Origin: Neobacillus driksii
GTDB taxonomy: Bacteria; Bacillota; Bacilli; Bacillales; Cytobacillaceae
Length of the DNA stretch: 64,000 nt
NCBI RefSeq assembly: GCF_013409995.1
Contig: NZ_JACCBX010000003.1
Location: 1-64,000 of the forward strand
Direction of reading: 5' to 3'
Made by a program: the position numbers and the translations under genes. The number at the start of each line of letters is the position of its first letter. Position 1 is the stretch's first letter. Of this stretch, positions 1-8,403 are shown piece by piece. The notes under the pieces are model-generated. The model saw only the letters and a program-made list of their open reading frames with translations, was not told the DNA's origin and searched no databases.

Positions 1-150
1 TAAGGACAAATCCTTCCGGCAGGGCGTACGATTTGTCCTCAAGCACCCTTATTAAGGACAAATCCTTCCGGCAGGGCGTACGATTTGTCCTCAAGACACC
101 CTATTAAGGATGAATCCTCCTGGCAGCGCGTGTGTGCATCAGCCCTAAAA
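1..150. repeat. Tandem 52-bp palindromic repeats at left edge
   Basis: Two nearly identical 52-bp units (1-52 and 53-104) follow each other directly, and a third, diverged unit starts at 105. Each of the first two contains GGACAAAT and ATTTGTCC as inverted arms around a GC-rich loop, so each can form a hairpin. There is no spacer between units. The array may continue beyond the window. Confidence 0.8.
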
Positions 151-385
151 TAGAATTTACAATATATAAAGGAAAACGGTTGTTCCTACAAAAAATTTGC
201 CGAGAAAGACCCCCTTCCTCGACAATCTGAGCCTCAGTTTCCTGAGACTTTTCAACTCTTTTTAATTGTCTGAACTGATTACTTTATCCCGCTCACGAAA
301 TGTTTTTCTTTTTTATATTATTTGGGTGGGATGGCTAAGAACTGGATATAATATAATAATCCGCATTCTACCTGAGGTGAAACGA

Positions 386-982
386 ATGAATCGAAAGCTT
401 GTCCTTTTGCTAAGTTTTCTCTATGTGGCATTTATGGCTATACTATTTTTTCTTTATCGCGCGGAAGGGGAATCTTATAAATCCACCGTTGCCATCGGCG
501 GGATGGTTTGTGGGGCCGTTCCACTTCTCCTAGCCTTATTTACCAAGCTAAAGTTCAATTTGCCAATTGTTATTTCCTATTTACTTTTCTTGGTGGGTTC
601 ACAATACTGCGGCTCGATTCTAGGTTGGTATGGTCTTGGCTGGTGGGATACCTTTGTGCACTTCCTTAGCGGTGCTATCCTTGCGTTTGCTGGAATTGCT
701 TTATATGAAAGATTGGTTCATCGTGATGCAGAGGTCGAAATATCCCCTTGGATTATCTTCCTGTTCACCTTATCATTCGCCGCTTTAGGTGGTGTGATAT
801 GGGAAATCTATGAGTTTAGCTGTGATCAATTTTTCAATATGACGTTACAAGGCGGCGGAAATGACGATACTATGATTGATTTAATTTCCGATACAGGAGG
901 AGGGCTAATCATTGCCCTTTGGGCGGGGGTGCGAACAAAAATAAGATTAAGGAAAAGTCATCATCAGCCTCAATTATCATAA
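386..982 (+). CDS. YjdF/DUF2238-type integral membrane protein
   Basis: A 198-residue polytopic membrane protein. An upstream in-frame start exists at 266, but the ATG at 386 is preceded by GAGGTGA at good spacing and begins a normal hydrophobic N-terminus (MNRKLVLLL). About six hydrophobic segments are visible. The motifs WWDTFVHFLSG, GGVIWEIYEF and NDDTMIDLISDTGGG are typical of the DUF2238 (YjdF) family, whose function is not established. The gene converges on the aspartokinase gene across a bidirectional terminator. Confidence 0.75.
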   Translation: MNRKLVLLLSFLYVAFMAILFFLYRAEGESYKSTVAIGGMVCGAVPLLLALFTKLKFNLPIVISYLLFLVGSQYCGSILGWYGLGWWDTFVHFLSGAILAFAGIALYERLVHRDAEVEISPWIIFLFTLSFAALGGVIWEIYEFSCDQFFNMTLQGGGNDDTMIDLISDTGGGLIIALWAGVRTKIRLRKSHHQPQLS

Positions 983-994
983 TTTGATTTACAT

Positions 995-1036
995 AAAAAA
1001 AGCAGTCTAAAAAAATTAATTTTAGATCTGCTTTTT
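995..1036. terminator. Bidirectional terminator
   Basis: Arms AAAAAGCAG-TCTAAAA and TTTTAGA-T-CTGCTTTTT form a long A/T-flanked hairpin between two convergent genes. Confidence 0.8.
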
Positions 1037-1041
1037 CCTTG

Positions 1042-2403
1042 TTATACGGGTACTGCAGCGAAAAACTCATCATACAGAGCCTGAACTGCTCTTTTTTCAT
1101 CAACTTGTTTTACACCGAACATCATGCTAACCTCGGATGAACCTTGATTAATCATTTCGATATTCACTTCTGCCTTCGCTAATGCTTTAGAGGCACGTGC
1201 CATTGTTCCGACATTCCGGCGCATTCCTTCACCTACTACCATTATCAGTGAAAGGCTGTGCTGGACTATTACCTCATCGGCATGTAACTCGGACTCTATT
1301 CTCCAGATAATTTCATTTTCCATGTCAGGGTCGAGTTGGGCTTCTCTCAAAATGACAGAAACATCATCAATACCTGAAGGTGTGTGTTCATACGACAGTC
1401 CATATTCTTCTAAGATACTCAAAAGCTTTCGCCCAAAACCAATTTCTCTATTCATTAAGTATTTGCTAACGTAAATGCTGCAGAATCCTTTATCACTTGC
1501 TATTCCTACAACAGGTCCATTCGTATTGTCACGTGTATAGACAATTCGTGTTCCAGGTGCGCTTGGATTGTTCGTGTTCTTAATTTGAACGGGAATACCT
1601 GCACGAAAAGCCGGTACAAGTGCCTCATCATGCAGCACTGTAAATCCTGCATAAGATAATTCTCGCATTTCACGGTAGGTTAATTCTTTGATTTCCTTTG
1701 GATTATACACCAGATTTGGATTAACAGAAAATACTGCATCGACATCCGTAAAATTCTCATAGAGCGTTGCTTTTATTCCGTTGGCTAAAATCGATCCAGT
1801 TATATCGGAGCCGCTTCGTGAGAACGTAAAGACTTCACCTTGTTTACTATAGCCGAAGAATCCTGGAAAAATGATGATTCCTGGAATTTCACGTAATGAA
1901 TATAACTTTTCATACGATTCAGGTAATACCTGTGCATGGCCTGGCTCATCACTGACAAAAAGCCCTGCTTCCCTCGGATTTACATACGATGCCTCTACAC
2001 CCTGCTCCTTAAAGTAAGCTGCTACCAATTTAGCGTTATTATCCTCTCCGCTTGCTTTGACGAGATCCATAAACCGGTCAGGCTTACTGCGGTCTCCGTT
2101 TAATCTCTCTGATAAATCGTGATGTATTTCACTAATTATCTCATTAGGGAGAGCTAACTCTGCTGCAATGGAGGAATATCTTGACATAACCGCGTTAAAC
2201 TTTTCAGTTGGATTATTATCTTGTAGACATTGTTCAGCGCACTCTATCAACAAGTCTGTTACCTTCTCATCCTCAGCAAATCTTTTCCCTGGAGCAGACA
2301 CAACCACTACTTTTCGCTCTGGGTCGGACATCACTATCTGAAAAACTTTTTCAATTTGTGTTCCTGACGCTAAAGAGGATCCCCCAAACTTTACAACCTT
2401 CAT
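1042..2403 (-). CDS. thrD: Aspartate kinase (YclM/ThrD type)
   Basis: A 453-residue aspartokinase that phosphorylates L-aspartate, the first step of the Lys/Met/Thr pathway. The N-terminal MKVVKFGGSSLASG is the kinase nucleotide-binding signature. FTFSRSGSDITGSILA matches the conserved kinase core, and the C-terminal third (from about residue 300) has the paired ACT regulatory domains. Length and start resemble B. subtilis YclM (aspartokinase III) more than the two-start LysC/DapG forms. The RBS AGGTGATG precedes the ATG. No lysine-riboswitch-like leader is seen upstream. The gene stands alone on the minus strand. Confidence 0.88.
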   Translation of the reverse strand: MKVVKFGGSSLASGTQIEKVFQIVMSDPERKVVVVSAPGKRFAEDEKVTDLLIECAEQCLQDNNPTEKFNAVMSRYSSIAAELALPNEIISEIHHDLSERLNGDRSKPDRFMDLVKASGEDNNAKLVAAYFKEQGVEASYVNPREAGLFVSDEPGHAQVLPESYEKLYSLREIPGIIIFPGFFGYSKQGEVFTFSRSGSDITGSILANGIKATLYENFTDVDAVFSVNPNLVYNPKEIKELTYREMRELSYAGFTVLHDEALVPAFRAGIPVQIKNTNNPSAPGTRIVYTRDNTNGPVVGIASDKGFCSIYVSKYLMNREIGFGRKLLSILEEYGLSYEHTPSGIDDVSVILREAQLDPDMENEIIWRIESELHADEVIVQHSLSLIMVVGEGMRRNVGTMARASKALAKAEVNIEMINQGSSEVSMMFGVKQVDEKRAVQALYDEFFAAVPV

Positions 2404-2521
2404 TACAACATCACCTATCCCAAAAAAGTATACTCTTAATTTTATCTTTATTCAGAAAATAATCAAGTACTTTTTCTCCCTCAAAAATACATTTGTTTTT
2501 CCTAGGAGGACAAAACAAAAA

Positions 2522-2561
2522 AAACAGTAAAATAATTATCCACTGGATAATTTTACTGTTT
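2522..2561 (-). terminator. Terminator overlapping the Nudix stop codon
   Basis: AAACAGTAAAATTATCC and its complement flank a short loop and are followed on the minus strand by eight T residues. The hairpin starts within the last codons of the Nudix gene. Confidence 0.85.
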
Positions 2562-3170
2562 CACTATTTCAATAAAATGGGAAAGAATTTTAGCAGTTAG
2601 TCCCCAAATCGCCTTCTCCTCATAAAGATAAAAATATTCATCGAGAGCCCTTGTCCGCCAATTATAATTTTCGCCGCCAACAATTAAATCAAAGGGAAAG
2701 TTCTCCTCAGGCTCCACTTTAAAATGGATATTGTAAATATCAGGGTTGTTTTCCATAAAATACGTTAATGGCACTGTGAATATTTCTCCCACTTCTGCTG
2801 GATTTGGCTGGATTTCCTCAGGATTTTTCATCATTGCTGCAAAGGGGTAAATCATCATTCCAAAAGGGGAAATCATGAAGTCAAGCGGATATACCTCCGT
2901 TAAGTTCTCTCTGTTTATTCCCAACTCTTCCATTGTTTCTCTAATGGCTGCACTTTTCTCATCTAAATCCTGAGGATCAATTCTGCCCCCTGGGAAACAA
3001 ATTTCACCAGGCTGTCGTCTTAGCTGGAGTGACCGTACCTCAAACAAGACATGGATTCCATCCTCTTTTTCTATAAGCGGTACCATTACAGCATATCTTG
3101 AAAATTTATCACTTCCCAAAATGCTGGGTGTATGATTTTTTAGTTTCGATTGAACAGATTCAAAATTCAT
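2553..3170 (-). CDS. NUDIX hydrolase, CoA pyrophosphatase-like
   Basis: A 205-residue Nudix protein. The motif FPGGRIDPQDLDEKSAAIRE with following TMEELG is a Nudix box in the form used by the CoA pyrophosphatase group (NudL/YeaB), and the VRSLQLRRQPGE segment just before it fits the UPF0035 signature of that group. The likely reaction is hydrolysis of CoA to phosphopantetheine and 3',5'-ADP. The ATG at 3170 is chosen over the 3215 start because GGAGGTGAAAATC directly precedes it. It is a single gene with its own terminator. Confidence 0.8.
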   Translation of the reverse strand: MNFESVQSKLKNHTPSILGSDKFSRYAVMVPLIEKEDGIHVLFEVRSLQLRRQPGEICFPGGRIDPQDLDEKSAAIRETMEELGINRENLTEVYPLDFMISPFGMMIYPFAAMMKNPEEIQPNPAEVGEIFTVPLTYFMENNPDIYNIHFKVEPEENFPFDLIVGGENYNWRTRALDEYFYLYEEKAIWGLTAKILSHFIEIVKQ

Positions 3171-3260
3171 GATTTTCACCTCCACCGTAAAAAGTTTATA
3201 TAACCATACTATCATTTACAATTTATATAATGTTTATCTTATTATGTTTATCCAACAAAA

Positions 3261-3290
3261 AACAACCCAATACCCTTTAATTGGATTGTT
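3261..3290 (-). terminator. Terminator of the tyrosine catabolic operon
   Basis: AACAATCCAAT and ATTGGGTTGTT (minus strand) form a hairpin followed by a T-rich run, 15 bp downstream of the hmgA stop. Confidence 0.75.
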
Positions 3291-3304
3291 AAAATAAATT
3301 ATCG

Positions 3305-4462
3305 CTATTTTTCCACCCATGAAAACATATAATCTTGGTCCTCTAATATATTAGCCGACTTGACCACTTTAAGCGGATGGAAGGTATCAATCATAACGGC
3401 TAGTTCCAGTGTTTCTTTTTTTCCAATGCTGGATTCTGTCTTTCCAGGATGAGGACCATGTGGAATACCGCTTGGATGTAGTGTAATCGACTCCAGCTGT
3501 ACCCCCTTTCGACTCATAAAATTACCTTTTACATAATAGAGTAATTCGTCACTATTCACATTACTATGATAATACGGGGCAGGTATGGCTTCTGGATGGT
3601 AGTCAAACAGCCTAGGAACAAAAGAACATACGACAAAGTTGTTTCCCTCAAAAGTTTGATGAACAGGAGGGGGCTGATGAACTCTACCGGTTATGGGTTC
3701 AAAATCCTCAACGTTAAAAGCCCAAGGGTAGAGGTAGCCATCCCAGCCGACGACGTCAAAAGGGTGATGTCCTAAAATATGAGAATGAAGCGCCCCGCGA
3801 GATTTTGTTACGACCTCAAACTCTCCTTTATCGTCAAAGGTCTCTAGTATTTCCGGACCACGAAAATCACGTTCGCAGAAAGGACTGTGTTCAAGCAGTT
3901 GTCCATATTCATTTCGATACCGTCTTGGTGTTGTAATTTTGCTAAAAGATTCTATGAACAACAGCTTAGTTTCTTCCTTCCTATCGGGAATCATTCGAAA
4001 AATGGTTCCAATAGGAATTATAAGATAATCGCCTGCTCGATAAGATAAGGTTCCAAACATCGTTTCAAGCTTGCCTGAACCGTAGTGAACAAACAGCATT
4101 TCATCTCCATCACCATTACGGTAATAGCTTTTCATTGGTTCATTTACAGAAGCTGTACCAATTAATAAATCCTGATTTCCTAAAATATATTCCCTCGCTC
4201 CCAGAGCATCTCCTTTTTTTACCGTTTTGTTTGTTAAAAAAAGTCGGTGCTTTAACGATTTTTGTTCCTCATATTCAGGAATATAGCTGCCAATCAGCGC
4301 TGCTTTTACTACTTCTGTTGGCATGTGATGGTGATAGAGAATGGACTGGGTGCCTGAAAAGCCGCGTGTTCCCATTACCTGCTCACGAAAGAGACTGCCA
4401 TCGTCTTTTTTAAACATGGTATGACGTTTATGAGGAATCCTGCCCATTTGCCGGTAAAACAT
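3305..4462 (-). CDS. hmgA: Homogentisate 1,2-dioxygenase
   Basis: A 385-residue non-haem iron ring-cleaving dioxygenase that converts homogentisate to maleylacetoacetate. The C-terminal cupin carries HSNVNSDELLYYVKG and LHPSGIPHGPHPG, which contain the His/Glu iron ligands of the family. RBS AGTGAGGTG precedes the ATG. It is the last gene of the hppD-flavin reductase-fahA-hmgA operon and starts 4 bp after the fahA stop. No maleylacetoacetate isomerase gene is present here. Confidence 0.88.
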   Translation of the reverse strand: MFYRQMGRIPHKRHTMFKKDDGSLFREQVMGTRGFSGTQSILYHHHMPTEVVKAALIGSYIPEYEEQKSLKHRLFLTNKTVKKGDALGAREYILGNQDLLIGTASVNEPMKSYYRNGDGDEMLFVHYGSGKLETMFGTLSYRAGDYLIIPIGTIFRMIPDRKEETKLLFIESFSKITTPRRYRNEYGQLLEHSPFCERDFRGPEILETFDDKGEFEVVTKSRGALHSHILGHHPFDVVGWDGYLYPWAFNVEDFEPITGRVHQPPPVHQTFEGNNFVVCSFVPRLFDYHPEAIPAPYYHSNVNSDELLYYVKGNFMSRKGVQLESITLHPSGIPHGPHPGKTESSIGKKETLELAVMIDTFHPLKVVKSANILEDQDYMFSWVEK

Positions 4463-4466
4463 GATT

Positions 4467-5393
4467 TCACCTCACTTCAATAATTGAATTCCTTAAAACA
4501 CCTAATTTATCAATCTCTAATTCTACCTCATCACCCGGCTGCAGCCAGCGATGTACCTCTGTACCGAGTTCAAGGATACATCCTGTTCCAACTGTCCCAG
4601 ATCCTATTATCTCCCCTGGATAGAGAGTAACACCCGCTGAGGCCCTCTCAATCATTTCTCCGAACGAATAGTAGATATCCTTCATATTCCCTTCAGATAG
4701 TAGGCTGCCATTAATCCTAGCCCTCATACTTATGTCAAAACCTTTTCCCGATCTTAATGGATCCATCTCGTCCTTGGTTATAACCCATGGTCCTAATGAG
4801 GTTGCAAAGTCCTTTCCCTTTGCAGGTCCTAATCCTACCTTCATTTCCTGTCTTTGAAGATCCCGTGCACTCCAGTCATTAAGAATACAATAACCAAAAA
4901 TATAATCTTCTGCTTCTTCGGCAGGGATATTTCTCCCCTGCTTTCCAATAATGCAAGAAACTTCAAGTTCAAAATCCAGCCATTTGCATTCTACAGGTTT
5001 AATAATCTCCTCTTCAGGTCCCGCGATCGCCAAGTGATTTGAAAAATAAAAAACAGGAATTTGGTACCATTCCGGAATCATTTTTAAACCCCTGTTCGCC
5101 CTCGCGGATTTTACATGCTGCTCAAATGCATAGAAATCACGGAAACTTTTTGGATTTGGCAACGGCGCAATTAACCTAACTTGATTTAGTGGATATGCAC
5201 CTTTATCACCATAGGATAACTGTAAAAGTCCCTTCGTTAATGTCAAATTACTTTCACTTTGCTCAAGAAAGTCGATCATATTTCCTGGCAATTTCCCGTT
5301 CGTGGCTTCATGCATATCAATGACAAGGTCAGAATCTAACAGCACACCTGACCTTACTGTTCTATCACTTTTTTCAAAAGTAACGAATTTCAT
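4467..5393 (-). CDS. Fumarylacetoacetate hydrolase family protein
   Basis: A 308-residue FAH-fold protein. The metal-binding core includes WLDFELEVSCIIGKQGRNI and the downstream DWSARDLQRQEM and GPAKGKDFATSLGPW motifs. In this operon it most likely cleaves fumarylacetoacetate (or maleylacetoacetate directly) to acetoacetate and a C4 diacid, finishing tyrosine breakdown. The ATG has AGGTG 7 bp upstream. It lies 16 bp after the flavin reductase gene. The family contains other hydrolases, so the assignment rests on context. Confidence 0.85.
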   Translation of the reverse strand: MKFVTFEKSDRTVRSGVLLDSDLVIDMHEATNGKLPGNMIDFLEQSESNLTLTKGLLQLSYGDKGAYPLNQVRLIAPLPNPKSFRDFYAFEQHVKSARANRGLKMIPEWYQIPVFYFSNHLAIAGPEEEIIKPVECKWLDFELEVSCIIGKQGRNIPAEEAEDYIFGYCILNDWSARDLQRQEMKVGLGPAKGKDFATSLGPWVITKDEMDPLRSGKGFDISMRARINGSLLSEGNMKDIYYSFGEMIERASAGVTLYPGEIIGSGTVGTGCILELGTEVHRWLQPGDEVELEIDKLGVLRNSIIEVR

Positions 5394-5409
5394 ATAGACA
5401 CCTAGTTTC

Positions 5410-6018
5410 CTATTTCCTAATAATATCGAACGTTTTCCCTAATGGATTGGTATAAGTATTCCCAGCCATTCTGCCAATAGGCTGCAGTTTTGCAGTATCG
5501 ATTCGCCCATTCTGCAATAATTCATCCTTAACATGAATATTTAAAACCTTACCTATTACTAGACTCCCCGCGCCCGGTTTGTCACCAAAATCCAACACCT
5601 GATAGAGCTCGCACTCCAAATGTACAAGAGATTCCTTTATACGAGGAACTTTCACGATAAGACTAGTCTCTTTCGTTAAGCCAGCTACGTCCAACTCATC
5701 CACTTCCGGTTCAAATTCAACCGCACAATCATTCATTTGCTTCGCCATGTTTTCACTGACAATATTAATGACAAATTGCTTCGTATTCTCTATATTTACG
5801 AGCGTATCTTTTTTTGCTCCATCCGTTCCCCTTCTCATTGGTGAAAAACAGATCAGCATAGGGTCAGCACATATGGCTGTAAAGAAACTAAAGGGAGCAG
5901 CATTGGCGATTCCATTTTCGTCTATGGTTGACACAAACGCTATCGGACGCGGCAGTATGGAGCCAATTAACAGCTTATAGGCGTCTCTCCATTCAAGTGT
6001 GTCTGGTGACACTTCCAT
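5410..6018 (-). CDS. Flavin reductase-like FMN-binding protein
   Basis: A 202-residue flavin reductase/DIM6-NTAB family protein. The N-terminal RPIAFVSTIDENGIANAAPF and the FSFFTAICADPMLICFSP segment are the FMN-binding split-barrel signature. The substrate is not predictable from sequence. It lies second in the tyrosine catabolic operon, between hppD and fahA, where such a protein is not required by the textbook pathway; it may supply reduced flavin or act on a pathway intermediate. RBS AGGTGTGAAGA precedes the ATG. Confidence 0.82.
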   Translation of the reverse strand: MEVSPDTLEWRDAYKLLIGSILPRPIAFVSTIDENGIANAAPFSFFTAICADPMLICFSPMRRGTDGAKKDTLVNIENTKQFVINIVSENMAKQMNDCAVEFEPEVDELDVAGLTKETSLIVKVPRIKESLVHLECELYQVLDFGDKPGAGSLVIGKVLNIHVKDELLQNGRIDTAKLQPIGRMAGNTYTNPLGKTFDIIRK

Positions 6019-6103
6019 TCTTCACACCTCTTTCCTTTAAACTCTCTGGAAAAAAGGGAGAAACGATACCTCTCCCTTTTCTTCCTTATGAAGTCTTGGC
6101 TCG

Positions 6104-7219
6104 TTATAAGTTTCCTCTTCGAGCCTGTTCTCTTTCGATTGATTCAAATAATGCCTTGAAATTTCCTTCACCAAATCCCCGCGCACCCTTACGCTGAATG
6201 ATTTCAATGAATAATGTAGGTCGATCGACGATTGGCTTGGTGAATATTTGCAGCAAGTAGCCCTCATCATCACGATCGACAAGAATGTTTAATTCTCGAA
6301 GCTTTTCGATCTCTTCATCAATTTTGCCGATTCGCTGCCCTAAATCCTCATAATAGGTACTTGGTGTATTTAAGAATTCAACTCCATTCTTTTTCAAGGT
6401 GGAAACAGTTGAGACAATATCCTCTGTTAATATAGCAAGATGCTGAACACCTGGACCATTATAGAATTCTAAATACTCCTGAATTTGTGATTTGCGTTTC
6501 CCTTCGGCTGGTTCATTAATTGGGAACTTAATTCTGCCGCCATTATGCATAACTTTCGACATTAACGCAGAATACTCCGTAGTAATATCTTTATCTGTGA
6601 AATGCTTCATTTCTACAAAGCCCATTACTTTAGAATAATATTCCACCCATTCTTCCATTCTCTCAACGTTCCCAACAACATGATCAATCCCAATCAAGCC
6701 AGCATCTTCAATAGGCAGATAAACGGAATAAGGGTCAAAACCCGGCATGAAAACACCTTGATAATTCTTGCGTTCTACTAACGTATGGATGGTATCTCCA
6801 TATGTACCGAGAACGGCTTTTTTAATGGTCCCCTTCTCATCCTTCAGTTCATACGGAGGTACGAGGGCAATACCGCCACGCTCTACAGCAGCATTATATG
6901 CCTTAACGACATCATCAACTAATAGTGCAACATCTTTAACACCGTCACCATGATTTTTTACAAACTGAGCAACTCGAGTATCCTCTTTATAGGATCCTGT
7001 GAGGACTAGACGGATATTTCTTTGCTTAAGGACATAGGAAACGGTTTCACGATTTCCCGTTTCAAGACCTGAGTAAGCTACAGGCTTAAACCCGAATGCT
7101 GTACAGAAAAAATGACAGGCTTGCTTTGCATTACCTGTGTAAATTTCGATATAGTCGACATCCCTAACAGGAAAAAAATCGTTAACAAGTTCTTCGGCTT
7201 TTATGCGTTTTTCTTTCAT
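6104..7219 (-). CDS. hppD: 4-Hydroxyphenylpyruvate dioxygenase
   Basis: A 371-residue Fe(II) dioxygenase that converts 4-hydroxyphenylpyruvate to homogentisate. Two VOC (glyoxalase-like) domains are present. The active C-terminal domain shows the His-His-Glu iron ligands in IDHVVGN (about residue 180), VQHLAIL (about 260) and LFIEIIQR (about 340). It is the first gene of the minus-strand tyrosine catabolic operon, with a GGGGGAA RBS before the ATG. The 86-bp gap to the next gene has no terminator. Confidence 0.92.
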   Translation of the reverse strand: MKEKRIKAEELVNDFFPVRDVDYIEIYTGNAKQACHFFCTAFGFKPVAYSGLETGNRETVSYVLKQRNIRLVLTGSYKEDTRVAQFVKNHGDGVKDVALLVDDVVKAYNAAVERGGIALVPPYELKDEKGTIKKAVLGTYGDTIHTLVERKNYQGVFMPGFDPYSVYLPIEDAGLIGIDHVVGNVERMEEWVEYYSKVMGFVEMKHFTDKDITTEYSALMSKVMHNGGRIKFPINEPAEGKRKSQIQEYLEFYNGPGVQHLAILTEDIVSTVSTLKKNGVEFLNTPSTYYEDLGQRIGKIDEEIEKLRELNILVDRDDEGYLLQIFTKPIVDRPTLFIEIIQRKGARGFGEGNFKALFESIEREQARRGNL

Positions 7220-7336
7220 TTATATTCCCCCTATTATCATTTAATTAATAATATTCAGAATATATATTAAGTGATACAGACCTGTCCTCTCAAGAGCAGG
7301 GGGTAAAGCAATAACGCTTTTTAGTAATAAAGTGGG
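7220..7336. other. Intergenic region upstream of hppD
   Basis: AT-rich leader of hppD with no clear riboswitch. A small hairpin AAAGC...GCTTTTT lies near 7309-7323. It borders the dispersed repeat that fills most of the remaining gap to the ABC transporter operon. Confidence 0.4.
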
Positions 7337-7530
7337 CCTGTTGATTTCCGCTCCACCAAGGAAAGCTTCTTTGAATAATCACCGCAGGGACAGGCGGTCT
7401 TTGCCTGTCACGAGGCACTTCGCTTTCCGCGGGCGGTCCGGGGAGCCTCCTCAGCGCATAAGCGCCTGCGGGGTCTCCCCTGCCCCGTCCTCCCGCAGGA
7501 GTCTTCGTGCCTTCCGCTCCAAACAACAGG
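7337..7530. repeat. Dispersed GC-rich non-coding repeat, copy A (194 bp)
   Basis: The element begins with CCTGTTGATTTCCGCTCCA and ends with TTCCGCTCCAAACAACAGG. Its outer 7 bp are inverted (CCTGTTG/CAACAGG), and TCCGCTCCA is repeated directly near both ends. The interior is very GC-rich with several short palindromes, unlike its AT-rich surroundings. The left 70 bp closely match copy B at 35288. Open frames across it are not supported by RBS or family resemblance. Confidence 0.85.
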
Positions 7531-7567
7531 GTGCATAATATAAAATTTTCCGTAATACATGTATAAA

Positions 7568-7605
7568 AAAAAGAAACAACCTTAATAATAGGCTGTTTCT
7601 TTTTA
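7568..7605 (-). terminator. Terminator of the ABC importer operon
   Basis: AAGAAACAGCC and GGTTGTTTCTT (minus strand) form a hairpin followed by eight T residues, just after the ATPase stop codon. Confidence 0.85.
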
Positions 7606-7608
7606 GTT

Positions 7609-8403
7609 TTAGGATAAAACGGCACGGTCGCTGGCCATTTGTACTCCGCGGATTCGTTTAAATTCCTCTAATAATCCTTCTATGGTTAGATCTATTTTGT
7701 TTTGTGCATCTACTTCTAATATAATTTGACCTTTATCCATCATGATTAAGCGATTTCCAAGGTCAATGGCTTGCTGCATATTGTGGGTTACCATTAGGGT
7801 TGTAAGCTGATATTTAGCCACAATCTCACGCGTAAGATTGGTTATTAGTTCTGCTCTCGATGGATCAAGCGCAGCAGTATGTTCATCAAGCAAAAGTATC
7901 GCAGGTTCCGTGAATGTTGCCATTAACAGTGATAATGCCTGCCTTTCTCCTCCAGATAACAGCCCTACCTTTGCACTTAACCGGTTTTCTAAACCAAGAT
8001 GCAACGATTCAAGTACCTCCCGAAAGTAATCACGTCTCTTTTTCGTAACTCCCCTTCTGAAGGTCCTCGTTTTATTACGTGAGTATGCCATTGCCAAGTT
8101 TTCTTCAATTGTCATGCTAGGAGCCGTTCCGGCCATCGGGTCTTGAAAAACACGCCCAATCATTTTCGAACGCTTGAACTCCGACATTGCGGTTACATTC
8201 TTGCCGTCAATGTGGATTTCACCCACATCTGGTACTAAAACACCTGAAATGATATTCATTAAGGTCGATTTTCCCGCACCATTACTGCCAATAACGGTTA
8301 CGAAATCACCTGGTTTTAAAGTAAGATTGATATGGTCAATCGCAATTTTTTCATCAGGAGTTCCTTCATTAAAAATCTTATGAATCTGATTTAAGTGCAG
8401 CAT
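7609..8403 (-). CDS. ABC transporter ATP-binding protein (TrpZ-like)
   Basis: A 264-residue ABC ATPase. Walker A is GSNGAGKST, the signature is LLSGGERQALSL, and Walker B is AILLLDEHTAALDP. The histidine switch is in MVTHNM. It resembles the COG1101 ATPases that pair with COG4120 permeases and COG2984 binding proteins, which import aromatic amino acids or related ligands. The ATG at 8403 has AAGGGTGAG 7 bp upstream. It overlaps the permease gene by 26 bp. Confidence 0.85.
   Translation of the reverse strand: MLHLNQIHKIFNEGTPDEKIAIDHINLTLKPGDFVTVIGSNGAGKSTLMNIISGVLVPDVGEIHIDGKNVTAMSEFKRSKMIGRVFQDPMAGTAPSMTIEENLAMAYSRNKTRTFRRGVTKKRRDYFREVLESLHLGLENRLSAKVGLLSGGERQALSLLMATFTEPAILLLDEHTAALDPSRAELITNLTREIVAKYQLTTLMVTHNMQQAIDLGNRLIMMDKGQIILEVDAQNKIDLTIEGLLEEFKRIRGVQMASDRAVLS

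Noticed and set aside
1..150. CRISPR array
   Set aside because: The units are contiguous without unique spacers, and no cas genes are nearby.
2404..2520. Lysine riboswitch before the aspartokinase gene
   Set aside because: The leader is short and AT-rich and lacks the conserved lysine-riboswitch elements.
7290..7625. Open frames inside the GC-rich repeat (both strands)
   Set aside because: No RBS, biased Arg/Pro/Ser composition, and the DNA is a non-coding repeat also found at 35288.
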